Shown: piece after piece, positions 26,666-35,801 of the stretch
Layout: the number at the start of each line of letters is the position of its first letter
How positions within the stretch are numbered: the first letter of the stretch is position 1
Source: Verrucomicrobiota bacterium
GTDB taxonomy: Bacteria; Verrucomicrobiota; Verrucomicrobiia; Opitutales; Opitutaceae
Assembly: GCA_023443455.1 (NCBI GenBank)
Contig: JAEZUE010000039.1
Location: forward strand, 1 to 64,000
Length of the DNA: 64,000 nucleotides
Direction: 5' to 3'
Program-made: the position numbers and the translations under genes
The notes under the pieces: generated by a model
Told to the model about the DNA's origin: nothing
What the model saw: only the letters and a program-made list of their open reading frames with translations
Database searches by the model: none

Positions 26666-26711
26666 GGCTGGCGACGGTGCGGGGGGCGGAAGTGCGGGCG
26701 AAGGGAGTCGG

Positions 26712-27194
26712 TTACGGAGTGACCTTCAGCGGGCCGGACTCCTCCTCGGGCATGTCCATCAGGACGCCTTGTTCCTTGTAGGTGCGCAGCATGAAATGCG
26801 TCGCGGTCGAAAGCACACCGTCGATGGTCGACAAACGCTCCGACACGAAGGAGGCCACCTTCTGGAGGCTGGCACCGCTGACGAAGACGAGCAGGTCGTA
26901 GCTGCCGGAATTGAGATAGCAGGAATCGACCTCGTCGAAACGCGCGATCCGTTCGGCCAACCGGTTGAAGCCGCCGCCGCGTTCCGGCCGGATCTTCACC
27001 TCGATGACGGCCCGCACCACCCCGGTCTCCTCCTTGGCGAGGTTGAGCACCGGGCGCCAGCCCAGGAAGATGCCCTGCGCCTTGAGCTCGTCGAGCTGTC
27101 GGGTCACTTCCGCTTCGGACACGCCGAGCACCTGCGCCATCTGCACGGGCGTCAGGCGGTTGTTTTCCATCAGAAGCTTCAAAACGGGGTTCAT
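26712..27194 (-). CDS. Lrp/AsnC family transcriptional regulator
   Basis: A 160-residue protein: N-terminal winged HTH (LLMENNRLTPVQMAQVLGVSE, written to 21 residues less one by starting at LMENNR) and a C-terminal RAM/AsnC ligand domain (TGVVRAVIEVKI to FVSGASLQKVA). Such regulators bind amino acids and control transport or catabolism. The adjacent aminotransferase is the obvious target. ATG 27194 is chosen; a longer open frame upstream is not Lrp-like. Confidence 0.88.
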   Translation of the reverse strand: MNPVLKLLMENNRLTPVQMAQVLGVSEAEVTRQLDELKAQGIFLGWRPVLNLAKEETGVVRAVIEVKIRPERGGGFNRLAERIARFDEVDSCYLNSGSYDLLVFVSGASLQKVASFVSERLSTIDGVLSTATHFMLRTYKEQGVLMDMPEEESGPLKVTP

Positions 27195-27382
27195 GCCGGG
27201 AAGGAAACTCACAGACTCCGAAACGACTAAGCCACAACAAAGTTCAAGCCGCCGAGGCCCGTTTCCCCGCTTTCCACGAGAATCCGTCCCGGCCCGCTCA
27301 AGTTGGACCTCCGCACGGCCGATAACTTCCGCGACGGCCGGCACCGCATCCCGGTCGAAAAATCGCACCTCCGCCCCTTACC

Positions 27383-27991
27383 ATGCCCTCCGTTCTCTTC
27401 ATCGAAGACTCGCGGACTTTCCAACGGCTGATGACCAAATACCTGCCGGAGGACTACGAACTCACGATCCTCGACAACCTCTCGGCGGGCTGGGAGTCGA
27501 TCCAGGCGAAGAAATACGACCTGGTCATCACCGACTTCATGTTCCCGCAGGGCGACGCCTTCGAGCTGATCTTCCAGGTGCGCCACCGCTTCTCGCCCCA
27601 ACAGCTGCCGATCATCGTGCTGACCAGTGTCGCCGACCGTTTCCTGATCAGCAAACTCTTCGTCGCCGGCGTGAACGCGACCGTATCCAAGCCGCCGAAT
27701 GTGCCGGTCTTCCGGGAGTTGGTGGCGAAGATGATCACCGACCCATGGGTGCAGCGGCCCGACTTCCCGAGCGAGGATGCGCACCTGATCATCTGGGGCA
27801 CCGCCGACGAGTTCGTCGTGTTCTGCCCCAACCTGAACTTCTTCACCCGGGGCCCCACGCACCAGGCGGCGCTCGACGCGATGCAGCAACGAATCCGGCA
27901 GCACTCGATGGCCGGCGAACGCATCCCGGTCATCACGACGCCGAAGCAGACGCTCTACTTCTCGCAGGTCGAGGAGGCGCCGACGAGCTGA
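27383..27991 (+). CDS. Response regulator with a short unassigned C-terminal domain
   Basis: A 202-residue protein. The receiver is intact: E8-D9, phospho-acceptor D51 in LVITDFMFPQGD, VLTS and the Lys in TVSKPPN. The last ~70 residues, from DFPSEDAHLIIWGTADEFVV on, form an extra alpha/beta part with no HTH. It stands between the divergent Lrp gene (188 bp) and dinB, which converges from the other strand with a 15-bp gap. Its kinase is unknown. Confidence 0.88.
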   Translation: MPSVLFIEDSRTFQRLMTKYLPEDYELTILDNLSAGWESIQAKKYDLVITDFMFPQGDAFELIFQVRHRFSPQQLPIIVLTSVADRFLISKLFVAGVNATVSKPPNVPVFRELVAKMITDPWVQRPDFPSEDAHLIIWGTADEFVVFCPNLNFFTRGPTHQAALDAMQQRIRQHSMAGERIPVITTPKQTLYFSQVEEAPTS

Positions 27992-28006
27992 GCGGCCGCC
28001 TCGCCC

Positions 28007-29176
28007 TCAGCGTTTCGGCAATTGATGCCCGCGGGTGATCGCCGCATCGCCCTGTCGCCGCTTGAGCGCATCCACCGCCGCCGCCAGCCGGTGCCGTTTC
28101 TCCGCCTCGACCGCCCCAAAGAGCTCCAACTGCGCCGCCGGCGCCTCGATCTGCGACAGGCGCACCCCGACCAGCCGCAGCGCTCGCCGCCGTTGCCAGG
28201 CTTTCCGGAGCAGCGGCGCCACCCACGGATAAAAATCGGTCTCCAGGTCCCCCGCCCGCACGAGACTGTGCCCGGCCGAGACATCCTCCATACCGGGGTA
28301 TCGGATACGCACCGTGAGGGTGCGCGCGCATTTCCCGTCGGCCCGGAGCTTGGGCAGCAGTTCGTCGAGCATGCCCTTGGCCACCCGCTCGACCTCGTCG
28401 AAGTCCGCCACGTCGCGCGCGAAGGTCTCCTGTTGCGAATAGCTCCTCGCCTCCGACTCCTCCAGCGACAGCGCCGAGGTGTCGCGGCCGAGCGCCATCG
28501 CCCGGATTTCCCGCCCCGCGTCGCCGAACAGCGGTCGCAGTTCCGCGTCCGCCGCCGCCGCCAGTTCGCCGACCGTGCGAAAGCCCGCGGCGACGACCCG
28601 CGCTTCGGTCTTCGCCCCGATGCCCGGCAACCGCCCGACCCCGAGCGGCGCCAGAAACTCCGCCTCCCCGCCCGGCGGCACCACGACGAACGCCCGCGGC
28701 TTGCGCAGCTTGCTCGCGATGCCCGCCACCAGCAGGTTCGCCGCCAGCCCCCACGAGACGGAGATCCCGAGCTCCGCCGAGATCGTCGAATCCAACGCCC
28801 GGACACGCGCCTCGAGCTCCGCCTGGCTGCGGAAACCGCACGGGCCCAGGTCGAGATAGCCCTCGTCGATCGACCGCCGCTCGACGAAGGGCGTCAACGT
28901 CTCGCACAGGTCGAACATCCGCCGCGACACCCGCCCGTAGAGGCCGGCGGTATGCGGCAGCAGCACCAGGTCGGGGCAGACCTGCAACGCCCGGCTGGTG
29001 GGCATCGGCGTGTACACTCCCGCGGCGCGCGCCTCGTAGCTCGCCGAGGAGATGATGCCGCGCGTCGTGCCGCCCACCGCGCACTTGCGCCCGCGCAACG
29101 CGGGATCGCGCGCCTGCTCGCACGACACGAAGAACGCGTCGGCGTCGAGATGCACGATGGTGGTGAGCGCTGCCAC
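28007..29176 (-). CDS. dinB: DNA polymerase IV (Y family)
   Basis: A 389-residue translesion polymerase. The catalytic acidic residues lie in IVHLDADAFFVSCEQ and RRSIDEGYLDLG; the HhH region reads LPGIGAKTEARVVAAG, and the little-finger domain is present. The C terminus lacks an obvious beta-clamp motif, although QLELFGA near 355 resembles one (QLxLF) and should bind the sliding clamp. It starts at GTG 29176 and is divergent from mutY (93 bp between starts), a DNA-repair pair. Confidence 0.94.
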   Translation of the reverse strand: MAALTTIVHLDADAFFVSCEQARDPALRGRKCAVGGTTRGIISSASYEARAAGVYTPMPTSRALQVCPDLVLLPHTAGLYGRVSRRMFDLCETLTPFVERRSIDEGYLDLGPCGFRSQAELEARVRALDSTISAELGISVSWGLAANLLVAGIASKLRKPRAFVVVPPGGEAEFLAPLGVGRLPGIGAKTEARVVAAGFRTVGELAAAADAELRPLFGDAGREIRAMALGRDTSALSLEESEARSYSQQETFARDVADFDEVERVAKGMLDELLPKLRADGKCARTLTVRIRYPGMEDVSAGHSLVRAGDLETDFYPWVAPLLRKAWQRRRALRLVGVRLSQIEAPAAQLELFGAVEAEKRHRLAAAVDALKRRQGDAAITRGHQLPKR

Positions 29177-29269
29177 GGATCCCGATCCCAACCCGGCGGC
29201 GGCGCACAACGCAAACGCGGAAGCGCGGAGCGGACTTGCGAACCCGCGCCGGCCCGCTCTCGTGGGCCC

Positions 29270-30343
29270 GTGGCCCACACCATCCCACCGCACTCGCGGC
29301 CCGCCCTGCGCGCCGCGCTCCTCGCCTGGTTCCGCGCCAACCGTCGCCCGCTGCCATGGCGGGAGGCCTCCTCGGTGTACAAGACCGTGGTGAGCGAATT
29401 CATGCTCCAGCAGACGCAGGTGAAGACGGTGCTCCCCTATTTCGCCAAATGGCTGGCCCGTTTCCCCGACTTCGCCGCACTCGCCGGCGCGCCCGAGGCC
29501 GACGTGCTCAAGCACTGGGAGGGGCTCGGCTACTACTCCCGGGCGCGCAACCTGCACCGGCTCGCACAGGCCGTCGCGGCGATGACTGCGCCGCCGGTCA
29601 CCCCGGAGCAATGGCAGGCGCTCCCCGGAGTCGGCCCCTACACCGCGGCCGCCATCGCCAGCATCGGTTGCGGCACGCCCGTCGCCTGCGTCGACGGCAA
29701 TGTCGCCCGCGTGCTCGCGCGCCTCACCGCCGACGCCACCGCCTTCGCCTCCGGCTCCGAGCTCGCCAAACACTTCCGCCCGCTCGCCGGCGAAATCCTG
29801 GCCGCCGAGGCTCCCGGCGCCTGGAACGAGGCGATGATGGAGCTCGGCGCGACGGTCTGCCTGCCGCGGGCGCCGCTGTGCACGGTGTGCCCGCTGGTGG
29901 CGTTCTGCGCCGGTGCAAGAAACGGAGATGCGGATACACTGCCCCGCCTCGGCCGACCCAAGACCGAGCAGCGCCGGGTGGTTCGCGCCTGGTGCGTGGC
30001 GCGCGGCGCCGTACTGCTCCACCGGGCACCCTCCGATTCGAAACGGCTCGCCGACCTGCACGAGTTGCCGACCGCCGCCGACCTCGGGCTGGAGGAGAGC
30101 CTCGTCGCCCGGGGGGATCTGCTGCTCCGAAAGAGCCGGAGCATCACCCGCTACCGGATCGAGGAGTCCATCCACCGCCTGCCGGCGGCGCTGCTCGCGG
30201 ACCTCCCGGCACCGGAAAAACAAAACAGCGCCGCGGAGGCGGCGCTGCATTGGATACCGATCGCGGAGATCGAGCGCATCACGCTCTCCGGCCCGCATCG
30301 GCGTTGGTTGGGCGAGCTGCTGGCCGGCGAGTCCGCGCCGTGA
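29270..30343 (+). CDS. mutY: A/G-specific adenine glycosylase
   Basis: A 357-residue base-excision enzyme that removes adenine opposite 8-oxoguanine. HhH-GPD core with FMLQQTQVKTVLPYF, LPGVGPYTAAAIASIG and the catalytic Asp in VDGNVARVLAR; the [4Fe-4S] cysteines are C197, C204, C207 and C213. A NUDIX-like C-terminal domain that recognises 8-oxoG follows (from VVRAWCVARGAVLLHR). Start GTG 29270 (VAHTIPPHS). Convergent with the TlpA-like gene 18 bp away. Confidence 0.94.
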   Translation: MAHTIPPHSRPALRAALLAWFRANRRPLPWREASSVYKTVVSEFMLQQTQVKTVLPYFAKWLARFPDFAALAGAPEADVLKHWEGLGYYSRARNLHRLAQAVAAMTAPPVTPEQWQALPGVGPYTAAAIASIGCGTPVACVDGNVARVLARLTADATAFASGSELAKHFRPLAGEILAAEAPGAWNEAMMELGATVCLPRAPLCTVCPLVAFCAGARNGDADTLPRLGRPKTEQRRVVRAWCVARGAVLLHRAPSDSKRLADLHELPTAADLGLEESLVARGDLLLRKSRSITRYRIEESIHRLPAALLADLPAPEKQNSAAEAALHWIPIAEIERITLSGPHRRWLGELLAGESAP

Positions 30344-30361
30344 GCGCGGCCGCCGGGCTGG

Positions 30362-31378
30362 TCACTTGGTACCGAGCAGCTTCCCGAGCTCCGTCTCGAG
30401 CGCGTCGCCACGCAGGTCCGTCGCCACGATCTTGCCATCGGGCCCGATCAGATAGGTCGTGGGAATCGACTCCACGCCGTACTTGCCGGCGATGTCGGCC
30501 GCGCCCTCGAAGATCTGCGGCCAGGTCATCTTCTGCTCGGCGGTGTACTTCTTCAGCTCGTCCTCGTCGCGGTCGAGGCTGACGCCGATCACCTCGAAGC
30601 CCTTGGCGTGATATTTCTCATACGCCGCCACGACATGGGGGATCTCGGCCTTGCAGGGCGGGCACCAGGTGGCCCAGAAGTCCACGAGCACCACCTTGCC
30701 GCCGAGCGCGGCGGTGCCGATCTCGTTGCCGTCGACGGTCTTGCCGGAGAAGGCGGGAAACTCCGCGCCGACCACCAGCCCGGAACGGGTCGCATCGGTC
30801 TCCCGCTGCTTCTCGATCTGGGCGACCATCTCGTCGACATGTTGGGCGAACTCGGAGCCGGGTTGTTTGGCCGCGGCGCCCTTCACGAGCGCGATCGCCC
30901 GGTCGTAGTCCTTGGCCTCGAGGGCCTGGCGCACGGCGCTCATCTCACGGTCCTGCTCGATGCCGGCGAGGATCTCGTCGGACTTGGCGGCGAACTCGCT
31001 GCCGGGAAACTCGGTCTTGAAACGGCGCACGATGGCGACACCGGCGTCCATGTCGTCGAAGACCTGCAAATACAGCAGGGCCTTGGCCCAGAGCACGCCG
31101 GCCTTCTCGTCCTCCTTGGCGTCAGGGAACTTGGCGATGATCGCCTCGAACTGGGCGAGCTCGGGCTCGAGCTCGGCGGGCGTGAGCTCGCCCATGCTTT
31201 CCTGCAGCTTGCCGCTGATGGTGCCGATCAAGCCCTCCAAGGCGACCATGATGGGCGTCTTCTCGGCCGGTGCCGGGGTCTCGGCGGCGGCGCTCGCGGG
31301 CTCGGTTTGAGCCTGCACGTTCGGGGCAAGACCAACGCCGACCGCGGCGAGAGCCAGAATGAAGGTACGGAATTTCAT
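30362..31378 (-). CDS. TlpA-like thioredoxin with a TPR-like middle region
   Basis: A 338-residue exported redox protein. Signal peptide MKFRTFILALAAVGVGLAP; an Ala/Pro linker; a helical TPR-like stretch (about 70-190, with FPGSEF and QPGSEFAQ half-repeats); then a TlpA/ResA thioredoxin domain with the active site C239-P-P-C242 in FWATWCPPCKAEIP and the cis-Pro in ESIPTTYLIG. It should reduce disulfides in the periplasm, for example of apocytochromes or copper sites. 24 bp separates it from the TIM-barrel gene upstream. Confidence 0.92.
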   Translation of the reverse strand: MKFRTFILALAAVGVGLAPNVQAQTEPASAAAETPAPAEKTPIMVALEGLIGTISGKLQESMGELTPAELEPELAQFEAIIAKFPDAKEDEKAGVLWAKALLYLQVFDDMDAGVAIVRRFKTEFPGSEFAAKSDEILAGIEQDREMSAVRQALEAKDYDRAIALVKGAAAKQPGSEFAQHVDEMVAQIEKQRETDATRSGLVVGAEFPAFSGKTVDGNEIGTAALGGKVVLVDFWATWCPPCKAEIPHVVAAYEKYHAKGFEVIGVSLDRDEDELKKYTAEQKMTWPQIFEGAADIAGKYGVESIPTTYLIGPDGKIVATDLRGDALETELGKLLGTK

Positions 31379-31402
31379 CGGGTAGAAACGACTGCGTTAG
31401 GT

Positions 31403-32341
31403 TCAGGGAAGAAGGCTTTCGACGCGGCACTTCGACTCGAGCACATCCGCGACCGAAAGGCGCGGGCTGTACTCCAGGACGAAGACGTGTTCGGGACGGA
31501 AGAAGCGCGACACCATCTCGAAGTCGATTGTTCCGGAGCCGAAGGGCTGATGGTCCTTCCCGGCCCCGTCGATGTCGTGCAAATGGAAACCGATCAGGCG
31601 GGCCGCGTTCTGTTCGAGATGCGCTTCGTGGACCAAAAGCCCCGCGCGTTCCTTGATCTGGGCATGGCCGGCATCGTGCCAATACCCGGCGATGCCCTGC
31701 CGGCTCAAGCCGTCGAGCAACTCGCCGAAACCATCGTCCAGCGGCAGCTCCTCGATCCGCTCCCGGTTCTCGATCCCGAGGCGAAGCCCGCGTTCCTCGG
31801 CATAGGGGAGGATCTCCTCGAGCGAGGCCTTCACGCGCGCCCAATGAGCAGGCAGCCGCTTGCGGATCCGGGCCATGGTCTTGACGAGCAGCGCCTTGTA
31901 TTCCGGATCATCCGACGAGAAGGCGTCCCCCTTCCCCTCGAGATGCCGCCGGTAGGCACGGAGCGGGTTGAACCAGAAGAAGCCGACCTCGCCCAGATGC
32001 AGGACCACGACGCGCGCGCCCACCTGCTTCGCAAAATCCAGCGTACGCCGGGTGTGCCGCAACCACTGCGCATGCTCGCGGTGGTCTCCGGCCGACGGCA
32101 TGTAGATGTTCGGCGCGGGCGAGGTGAACCCGGTGGGCAGCGGGCAGAAATTGTGGACCGAGGAGACGCCGATCACGCCCTCGCGCAGGGCCTTGAGAAT
32201 TCCGGGCACCAGCGAGATGCGGATCCCGTGGCTGAGCTCGACCCAGGAGAAACCCAAATCCGCGATTTCCCGGAGCATCGCATAACCGTCGGTATGACGT
32301 TGCGACAGCCAGCTGGTCGAGAGGGAGAGACAGGATTTCAC
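31403..32341 (-). CDS. Sugar phosphate isomerase/epimerase-type TIM-barrel protein
   Basis: A 312-residue AP-endonuclease-2/xylose-isomerase-like TIM barrel. Metal-site-like residues appear in WVELSHGIR, VVLHLGEVG, LGIENRERIEELP, YWHDAGHAQ and IGFHLHDIDG. The family includes epimerases, dehydratases and keto-inositol enzymes; the substrate is not known. GTG 32341 (VKSCLSLSTSW) was chosen because the preceding residues look non-coding. 123 bp from rpsU with a terminator between. Confidence 0.85.
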   Translation of the reverse strand: MKSCLSLSTSWLSQRHTDGYAMLREIADLGFSWVELSHGIRISLVPGILKALREGVIGVSSVHNFCPLPTGFTSPAPNIYMPSAGDHREHAQWLRHTRRTLDFAKQVGARVVVLHLGEVGFFWFNPLRAYRRHLEGKGDAFSSDDPEYKALLVKTMARIRKRLPAHWARVKASLEEILPYAEERGLRLGIENRERIEELPLDDGFGELLDGLSRQGIAGYWHDAGHAQIKERAGLLVHEAHLEQNAARLIGFHLHDIDGAGKDHQPFGSGTIDFEMVSRFFRPEHVFVLEYSPRLSVADVLESKCRVESLLP

Positions 32342-32415
32342 CGCGGAGTTTGGAGGTCGCCACGCAACCGGCACAGACGCCCGGGATCAAGTTTCTTCCC
32401 CCGCCCGGGCAGACA

Positions 32416-32448
32416 ACAAAAAGGGCGCCGATCCGAAGACCGGCGCCC
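32416..32448 (-). terminator. rpsU: rpsU terminator
   Basis: On the minus strand GGGCGCCGGTC - TTCG - GATCGGCGCCC has a UUCG-type loop and is followed by TTTTTGTTGT. A textbook intrinsic terminator 16 bp after the rpsU stop. Confidence 0.95.
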
Positions 32449-32464
32449 GATGAAAGCATTTCGC

Positions 32465-32662
32465 TTACTGCGCGTAGCGGGCGCGAAGCATCGCGGTGAA
32501 AGCCGCGACCTTCGCCTTGCGGCGGCGCTTCTCGCAGGGCTTCTCAAAGTAGCGCTTGGCGCGGACATCCTTGATGATGTTCTCGCGTTCGAGCTTCTTC
32601 TTCATGCGGCGGATGGCACGGTCCACCGGCTCGTTTTTTCGGATCTTGATCTCGATAGACAT
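32465..32662 (-). CDS. rpsU: Small ribosomal subunit protein bS21
   Basis: A 65-residue, very basic protein with the S21 pattern EPVDRAIRRMKKKLERE and FEKPCEKRRRKA. It binds the 3' end of 16S rRNA in the 30S subunit and helps initiation. Start ATG 32662 preceded by a GGAAAGGG-type purine stretch on the plus-strand complement (CCCTTTCCC), so the ribosome site is weak. A single-gene unit ended by a terminator. Confidence 0.95.
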   Translation of the reverse strand: MSIEIKIRKNEPVDRAIRRMKKKLERENIIKDVRAKRYFEKPCEKRRRKAKVAAFTAMLRARYAQ

Positions 32663-32740
32663 GGGAAAGGGAAAGGGTTGGACGGTAGAAAAACCGCGAG
32701 GAAGCCGGGCTCCCCCCCCACGGTCAACGCCTTTTTTCAA

Positions 32741-34306
32741 TCAAGGCCGATTCTTCTCGGGGGCTCCCGCTGCATCCAACCGGCCGAGGCGCAACAAATG
32801 CCAGAACCGGCCGCGCGCTTCGCCGACCACCGGCAAACGCGGAAGCGCGGCATCCATGGCCTCGCGCCGCCGCGCCGAGCAGACCAACAACGCGCCCCGG
32901 TCATAGGCTCCGTCGCCGAGCCGGCCGGCGAATTCGGCCACCGTCCACGTCTCGAACTTGCTCTTCTCGTCCGGGCTGACGCGCTCCGGCAGGGCGTGCG
33001 CGCCACGCTGAAGGTAGAAGGTGAGCCCGTGATTGTTCGGTTCGTCCCAGAACACCACCGGCACGTCGGCGGGCATCTGCGCGAGTTCGGCGCGCACCTC
33101 GCCGGCCAACCGCGCCATGTCGCGGCGGTTCGACCACGCCAGGGCCGTCGCGGCCTTGACCGAGACCAACGCCAGAACCGAGCCAATCGCCACATTCCGG
33201 AAGGCGCGCCAGCCCACCCGCGAGGCGAGCACCCGGCCGGCCAGCAACGCCACCGGCGCCGCCAGTGGCAACACGTAGAGGTGCAGCTTGCTGCGCGACA
33301 GGCAGAACACGACCAGCGGCAACACGACCCAGCCGAGCAGGAGCAGGCGCGGATCCCGCGCCGCCCAGAGGGCCCGCCACTTCGCCGCCCCGCCCCACCC
33401 GTCGCGCCACGCCAGCACCGCCGCCCAGATACCGAACGCCCCGACCGAGCCGAGCATCGTCGGCCCGAAGATCTCGATCGCCTTGTACCAGGCGCGGTTG
33501 TGCCCAAGATCCGAAGACACACGCGCCACGATCTCGGTGCCCACATAGTACCCGAGCAGATCCGGGTGGCGGCGGAGCATCGCCAGATACCACGAGAGCG
33601 AGACCACCACGAAACACACCAGGCCCGGCCAATAGCCCAGCGGCACGCGACGCGCCCGCGGCTGCATCAGGTTCCACGGGATGATCGCCAGCAGCGGCAA
33701 CCAGGCCGGCGGACCCTTGATCAAGAAGGCGGCGCCCCACGCAAACCACATCGCGACGGTGTAGCCGCGGCGGCGCCCCGCCTCGGGCTCTGTCGCCGCG
33801 AACACAAAGGCCGCGAGCGCCAGCGTTTCCGCCGCGCCGAGGAAGATGTCGGTCGTCACCGTGTAGGCGCCGAAGGCCGGCAAACCCACCGCGAAGGCGG
33901 TCGCGGCGATCGCCCCCGTGCGATCGCCCCAGAGGCGCCGACCCGCGACCAAGACGGCCCACGCGCCGACCAGCAGCGCCAGCGCCCCGGGCACACGCGC
34001 GCCCCAGGCGTTGAAGCCGAAAACCTTCATCCCGGCCGCGATACACCAATAGGCCACCGGGGGCTTCGTCCAATGCGGCTGAAACTCGAGCATCGGTTCG
34101 AGCCAGTTCCCGGATACGACCATCTCCCGCGCGCATTCGGCGTAGCGGGTCTCGCTCGTCTCGGCCAGACCCCGGCTCCCCTGAAACGCCAGCCCGACGA
34201 TCACGGCGATCACCAGCGGCAGCCAGTACAGAACCGCGGAAGAAGGAAACGTGGCCGCCGGTTCGGAGCGAACCGACGACGAGGCGCAGTGCAGGTTGGA
34301 CACGAG
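32741..34306 (-). CDS. GT39-type membrane glycosyltransferase (ArnT/PMT-like)
   Basis: A large polytopic membrane protein of about 520 residues. The N-terminal signature after TM1 reads SRGLAETSETRYAECAREM, with the acidic Glu and Arg of GT-C enzymes; NWLEPMLEFQPHWTKPPVAYW follows, equivalent to the ArnT/GT39 periplasmic loop. About ten further hydrophobic segments and a soluble C-terminal domain of about 120 residues are seen. It should move a sugar from a polyprenyl phosphate donor to lipid A, protein or glycan. The start is uncertain: GTG 34306 gives a normal N terminus; ATG 34417 would add 37 residues that look untranslated. Confidence 0.85.
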   Translation of the reverse strand, partial: LVSNLHCASSSVRSEPAATFPSSAVLYWLPLVIAVIVGLAFQGSRGLAETSETRYAECAREMVVSGNWLEPMLEFQPHWTKPPVAYWCIAAGMKVFGFNAWGARVPGALALLVGAWAVLVAGRRLWGDRTGAIAATAFAVGLPAFGAYTVTTDIFLGAAETLALAAFVFAATEPEAGRRRGYTVAMWFAWGAAFLIKGPPAWLPLLAIIPWNLMQPRARRVPLGYWPGLVCFVVVSLSWYLAMLRRHPDLLGYYVGTEIVARVSSDLGHNRAWYKAIEIFGPTMLGSVGAFGIWAAVLAWRDGWGGAAKWRALWAARDPRLLLLGWVVLPLVVFCLSRSKLHLYVLPLAAPVALLAGRVLASRVGWRAFRNVAIGSVLALVSVKAATALAWSNRRDMARLAGEVRAELAQMPADVPVVFWDEPNNHGLTFYLQRGAHALPERVSPDEKSKFETWTVAEFAGRLGDGAYDRGALLVCSARRREAMDAALPRLPVVGEARGRFWHLLRLGRLDAAGAPEKNRP

Positions 34307-34463
34307 AAATAGAAGCGTACGAACAAGGCCGGCTCCATGCCGGCAAAACCAACGAGCAACGGAAAAGTCACCAAGCCCCGACGGGCTCAAGCTTTTCCCC
34401 GATGAATTCTTGTTCATCGGATGCTCGCGGCGCCCCCTGCAACCGGCCGCGAATCCGCTCACG

Positions 34464-35627
34464 TCACGGCCCGAAACCGCCGCTGGCCAACAGTTGCCGC
34501 GCGGCGGTCACCGCCGGCAATCGGCCGTCGGCCACCGCCTGCTCGATGTGCCCGAGATCGGCCCGCACTCCGGGCGCGCTGTAGAAATTGGCGCGCAACG
34601 CCTCGTGCACAAGCGAATGCAACCACTCGACGGCCTGATCGCGGCGCCGCTCCTCCAGCACCCCGACCTTGCGGCAGTGGGCGAAAAACGCCTCCACGCT
34701 CGCCCAGATCTCGTCGACCCCGAAGCCGGTGGCCGCCGAGCCGAGCAGGGCCGGGGTTTCCCAACCGATCGTGGCCGGATGCAAATAGTGGAGAACGCGC
34801 TTCATCTCCGCCTGCGCGGCCGTCGCCCGCGGCAGGTTGTCGCCGTCGGCCTTGTTGATCACCACAAGATCGGCCAGCTCGATGATGCCTTTCTTGATAC
34901 CCTGCATCTCGTCACCGGCCCCGGCGATCAACGTCACGAAGAAACAGTCGACCATGGAGCGCACCGTCACCTCGTTCTGGCCGACGCCGACGGTCTCGAT
35001 CAACAGCGTGTCGAAGCCGGCCGCCTCGCACACCAGCATCGCCTCGCGGCTCTTGCGCGCCACCCCGCCCAGCGAGCCGCCGGAGGGCGACGGGCGGATG
35101 AAGGCGCGGGCATGCCGGCTGAGTTTTTCCATGCGCACCTTGTCGCCCAGCACGCTGCCACCGTGCACGGTGCTCGAAGGGTCGACCGCGAGCACGGCGA
35201 CCTTGCGCCCGGCCTCGCACAGGCGGGTGCCGAGACATTCGATGAAGGTGCTCTTGCCCGCACCGGGAATGCCGGTGATGCCCACGCGCATGGCGTTGCC
35301 GGTGAACGGCAACAGGCGGGTCAACAACGTCTGCGCCATCTCCTGGTGCGCAGGGGCGTTGCTCTCGATCAAGGTGATGGCGCGGGCCAACACCCCGAGA
35401 TCGCCGGAGCGCACCCCGTTGAAATAGTCGTCGACCGAGAGCTGCCGGCGCTTCACTCCGGGCTGGTGGCGGACCGCCCCCGAGGGCTGCACCCCGAGCG
35501 TGACCCGCGTGGCAAACTCCGCACCGGCGTTGTCGGGCACCCAGTCGGGTTTCGACTCAAGACCATGGCCATGATGGCCGTGGTGTTGCGAATCGTGGCA
35601 GGAGCAGTGGGAGGAATCCTTCGACAT
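34464..35627 (-). CDS. meaB: MeaB/ArgK-type G-protein chaperone with a Cys/His-rich N terminus
   Basis: A 387-residue G3E GTPase that protects or loads B12-dependent methylmalonyl-CoA mutase-type enzymes. P-loop GIPGAGKSTF, switch region VDPSSTVHGGSVLGDKVRME, IETVGVGQNE, and NKADGDN are clear. Oddity: before the normal MeaB start lies a ~25-residue metal-binding-like segment, MSKDSSHCSCHDSQHHGHHG. No mutase gene is in the window. The start at 35627 is the ATG that includes this segment; the next gene on the other strand is 174 bp away. Confidence 0.9.
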   Translation of the reverse strand: MSKDSSHCSCHDSQHHGHHGHGLESKPDWVPDNAGAEFATRVTLGVQPSGAVRHQPGVKRRQLSVDDYFNGVRSGDLGVLARAITLIESNAPAHQEMAQTLLTRLLPFTGNAMRVGITGIPGAGKSTFIECLGTRLCEAGRKVAVLAVDPSSTVHGGSVLGDKVRMEKLSRHARAFIRPSPSGGSLGGVARKSREAMLVCEAAGFDTLLIETVGVGQNEVTVRSMVDCFFVTLIAGAGDEMQGIKKGIIELADLVVINKADGDNLPRATAAQAEMKRVLHYLHPATIGWETPALLGSAATGFGVDEIWASVEAFFAHCRKVGVLEERRRDQAVEWLHSLVHEALRANFYSAPGVRADLGHIEQAVADGRLPAVTAARQLLASGGFGP

Positions 35628-35801
35628 GGGCGGAAAACGATCGCTCCACCCCGGAGCAAAGCGGCGCCCTTGGCAATACGGCAAGCACCCCCTGCGCAGA
35701 TCGCACGGCGGGCGATCGATGCCCCAGCCGTTCGACGCCCCCATCGACCGCCCATCCCGGCCGATTTGAAAAGCGAGCGATCCCGGTCGTTGTTGCGGCC
35801 G

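Noticed and set aside
23912..26722. A 936-codon plus-strand frame across der and the aminotransferase gene
   Set aside because: Antisense shadow of two clear conserved genes; no recognisable domain.
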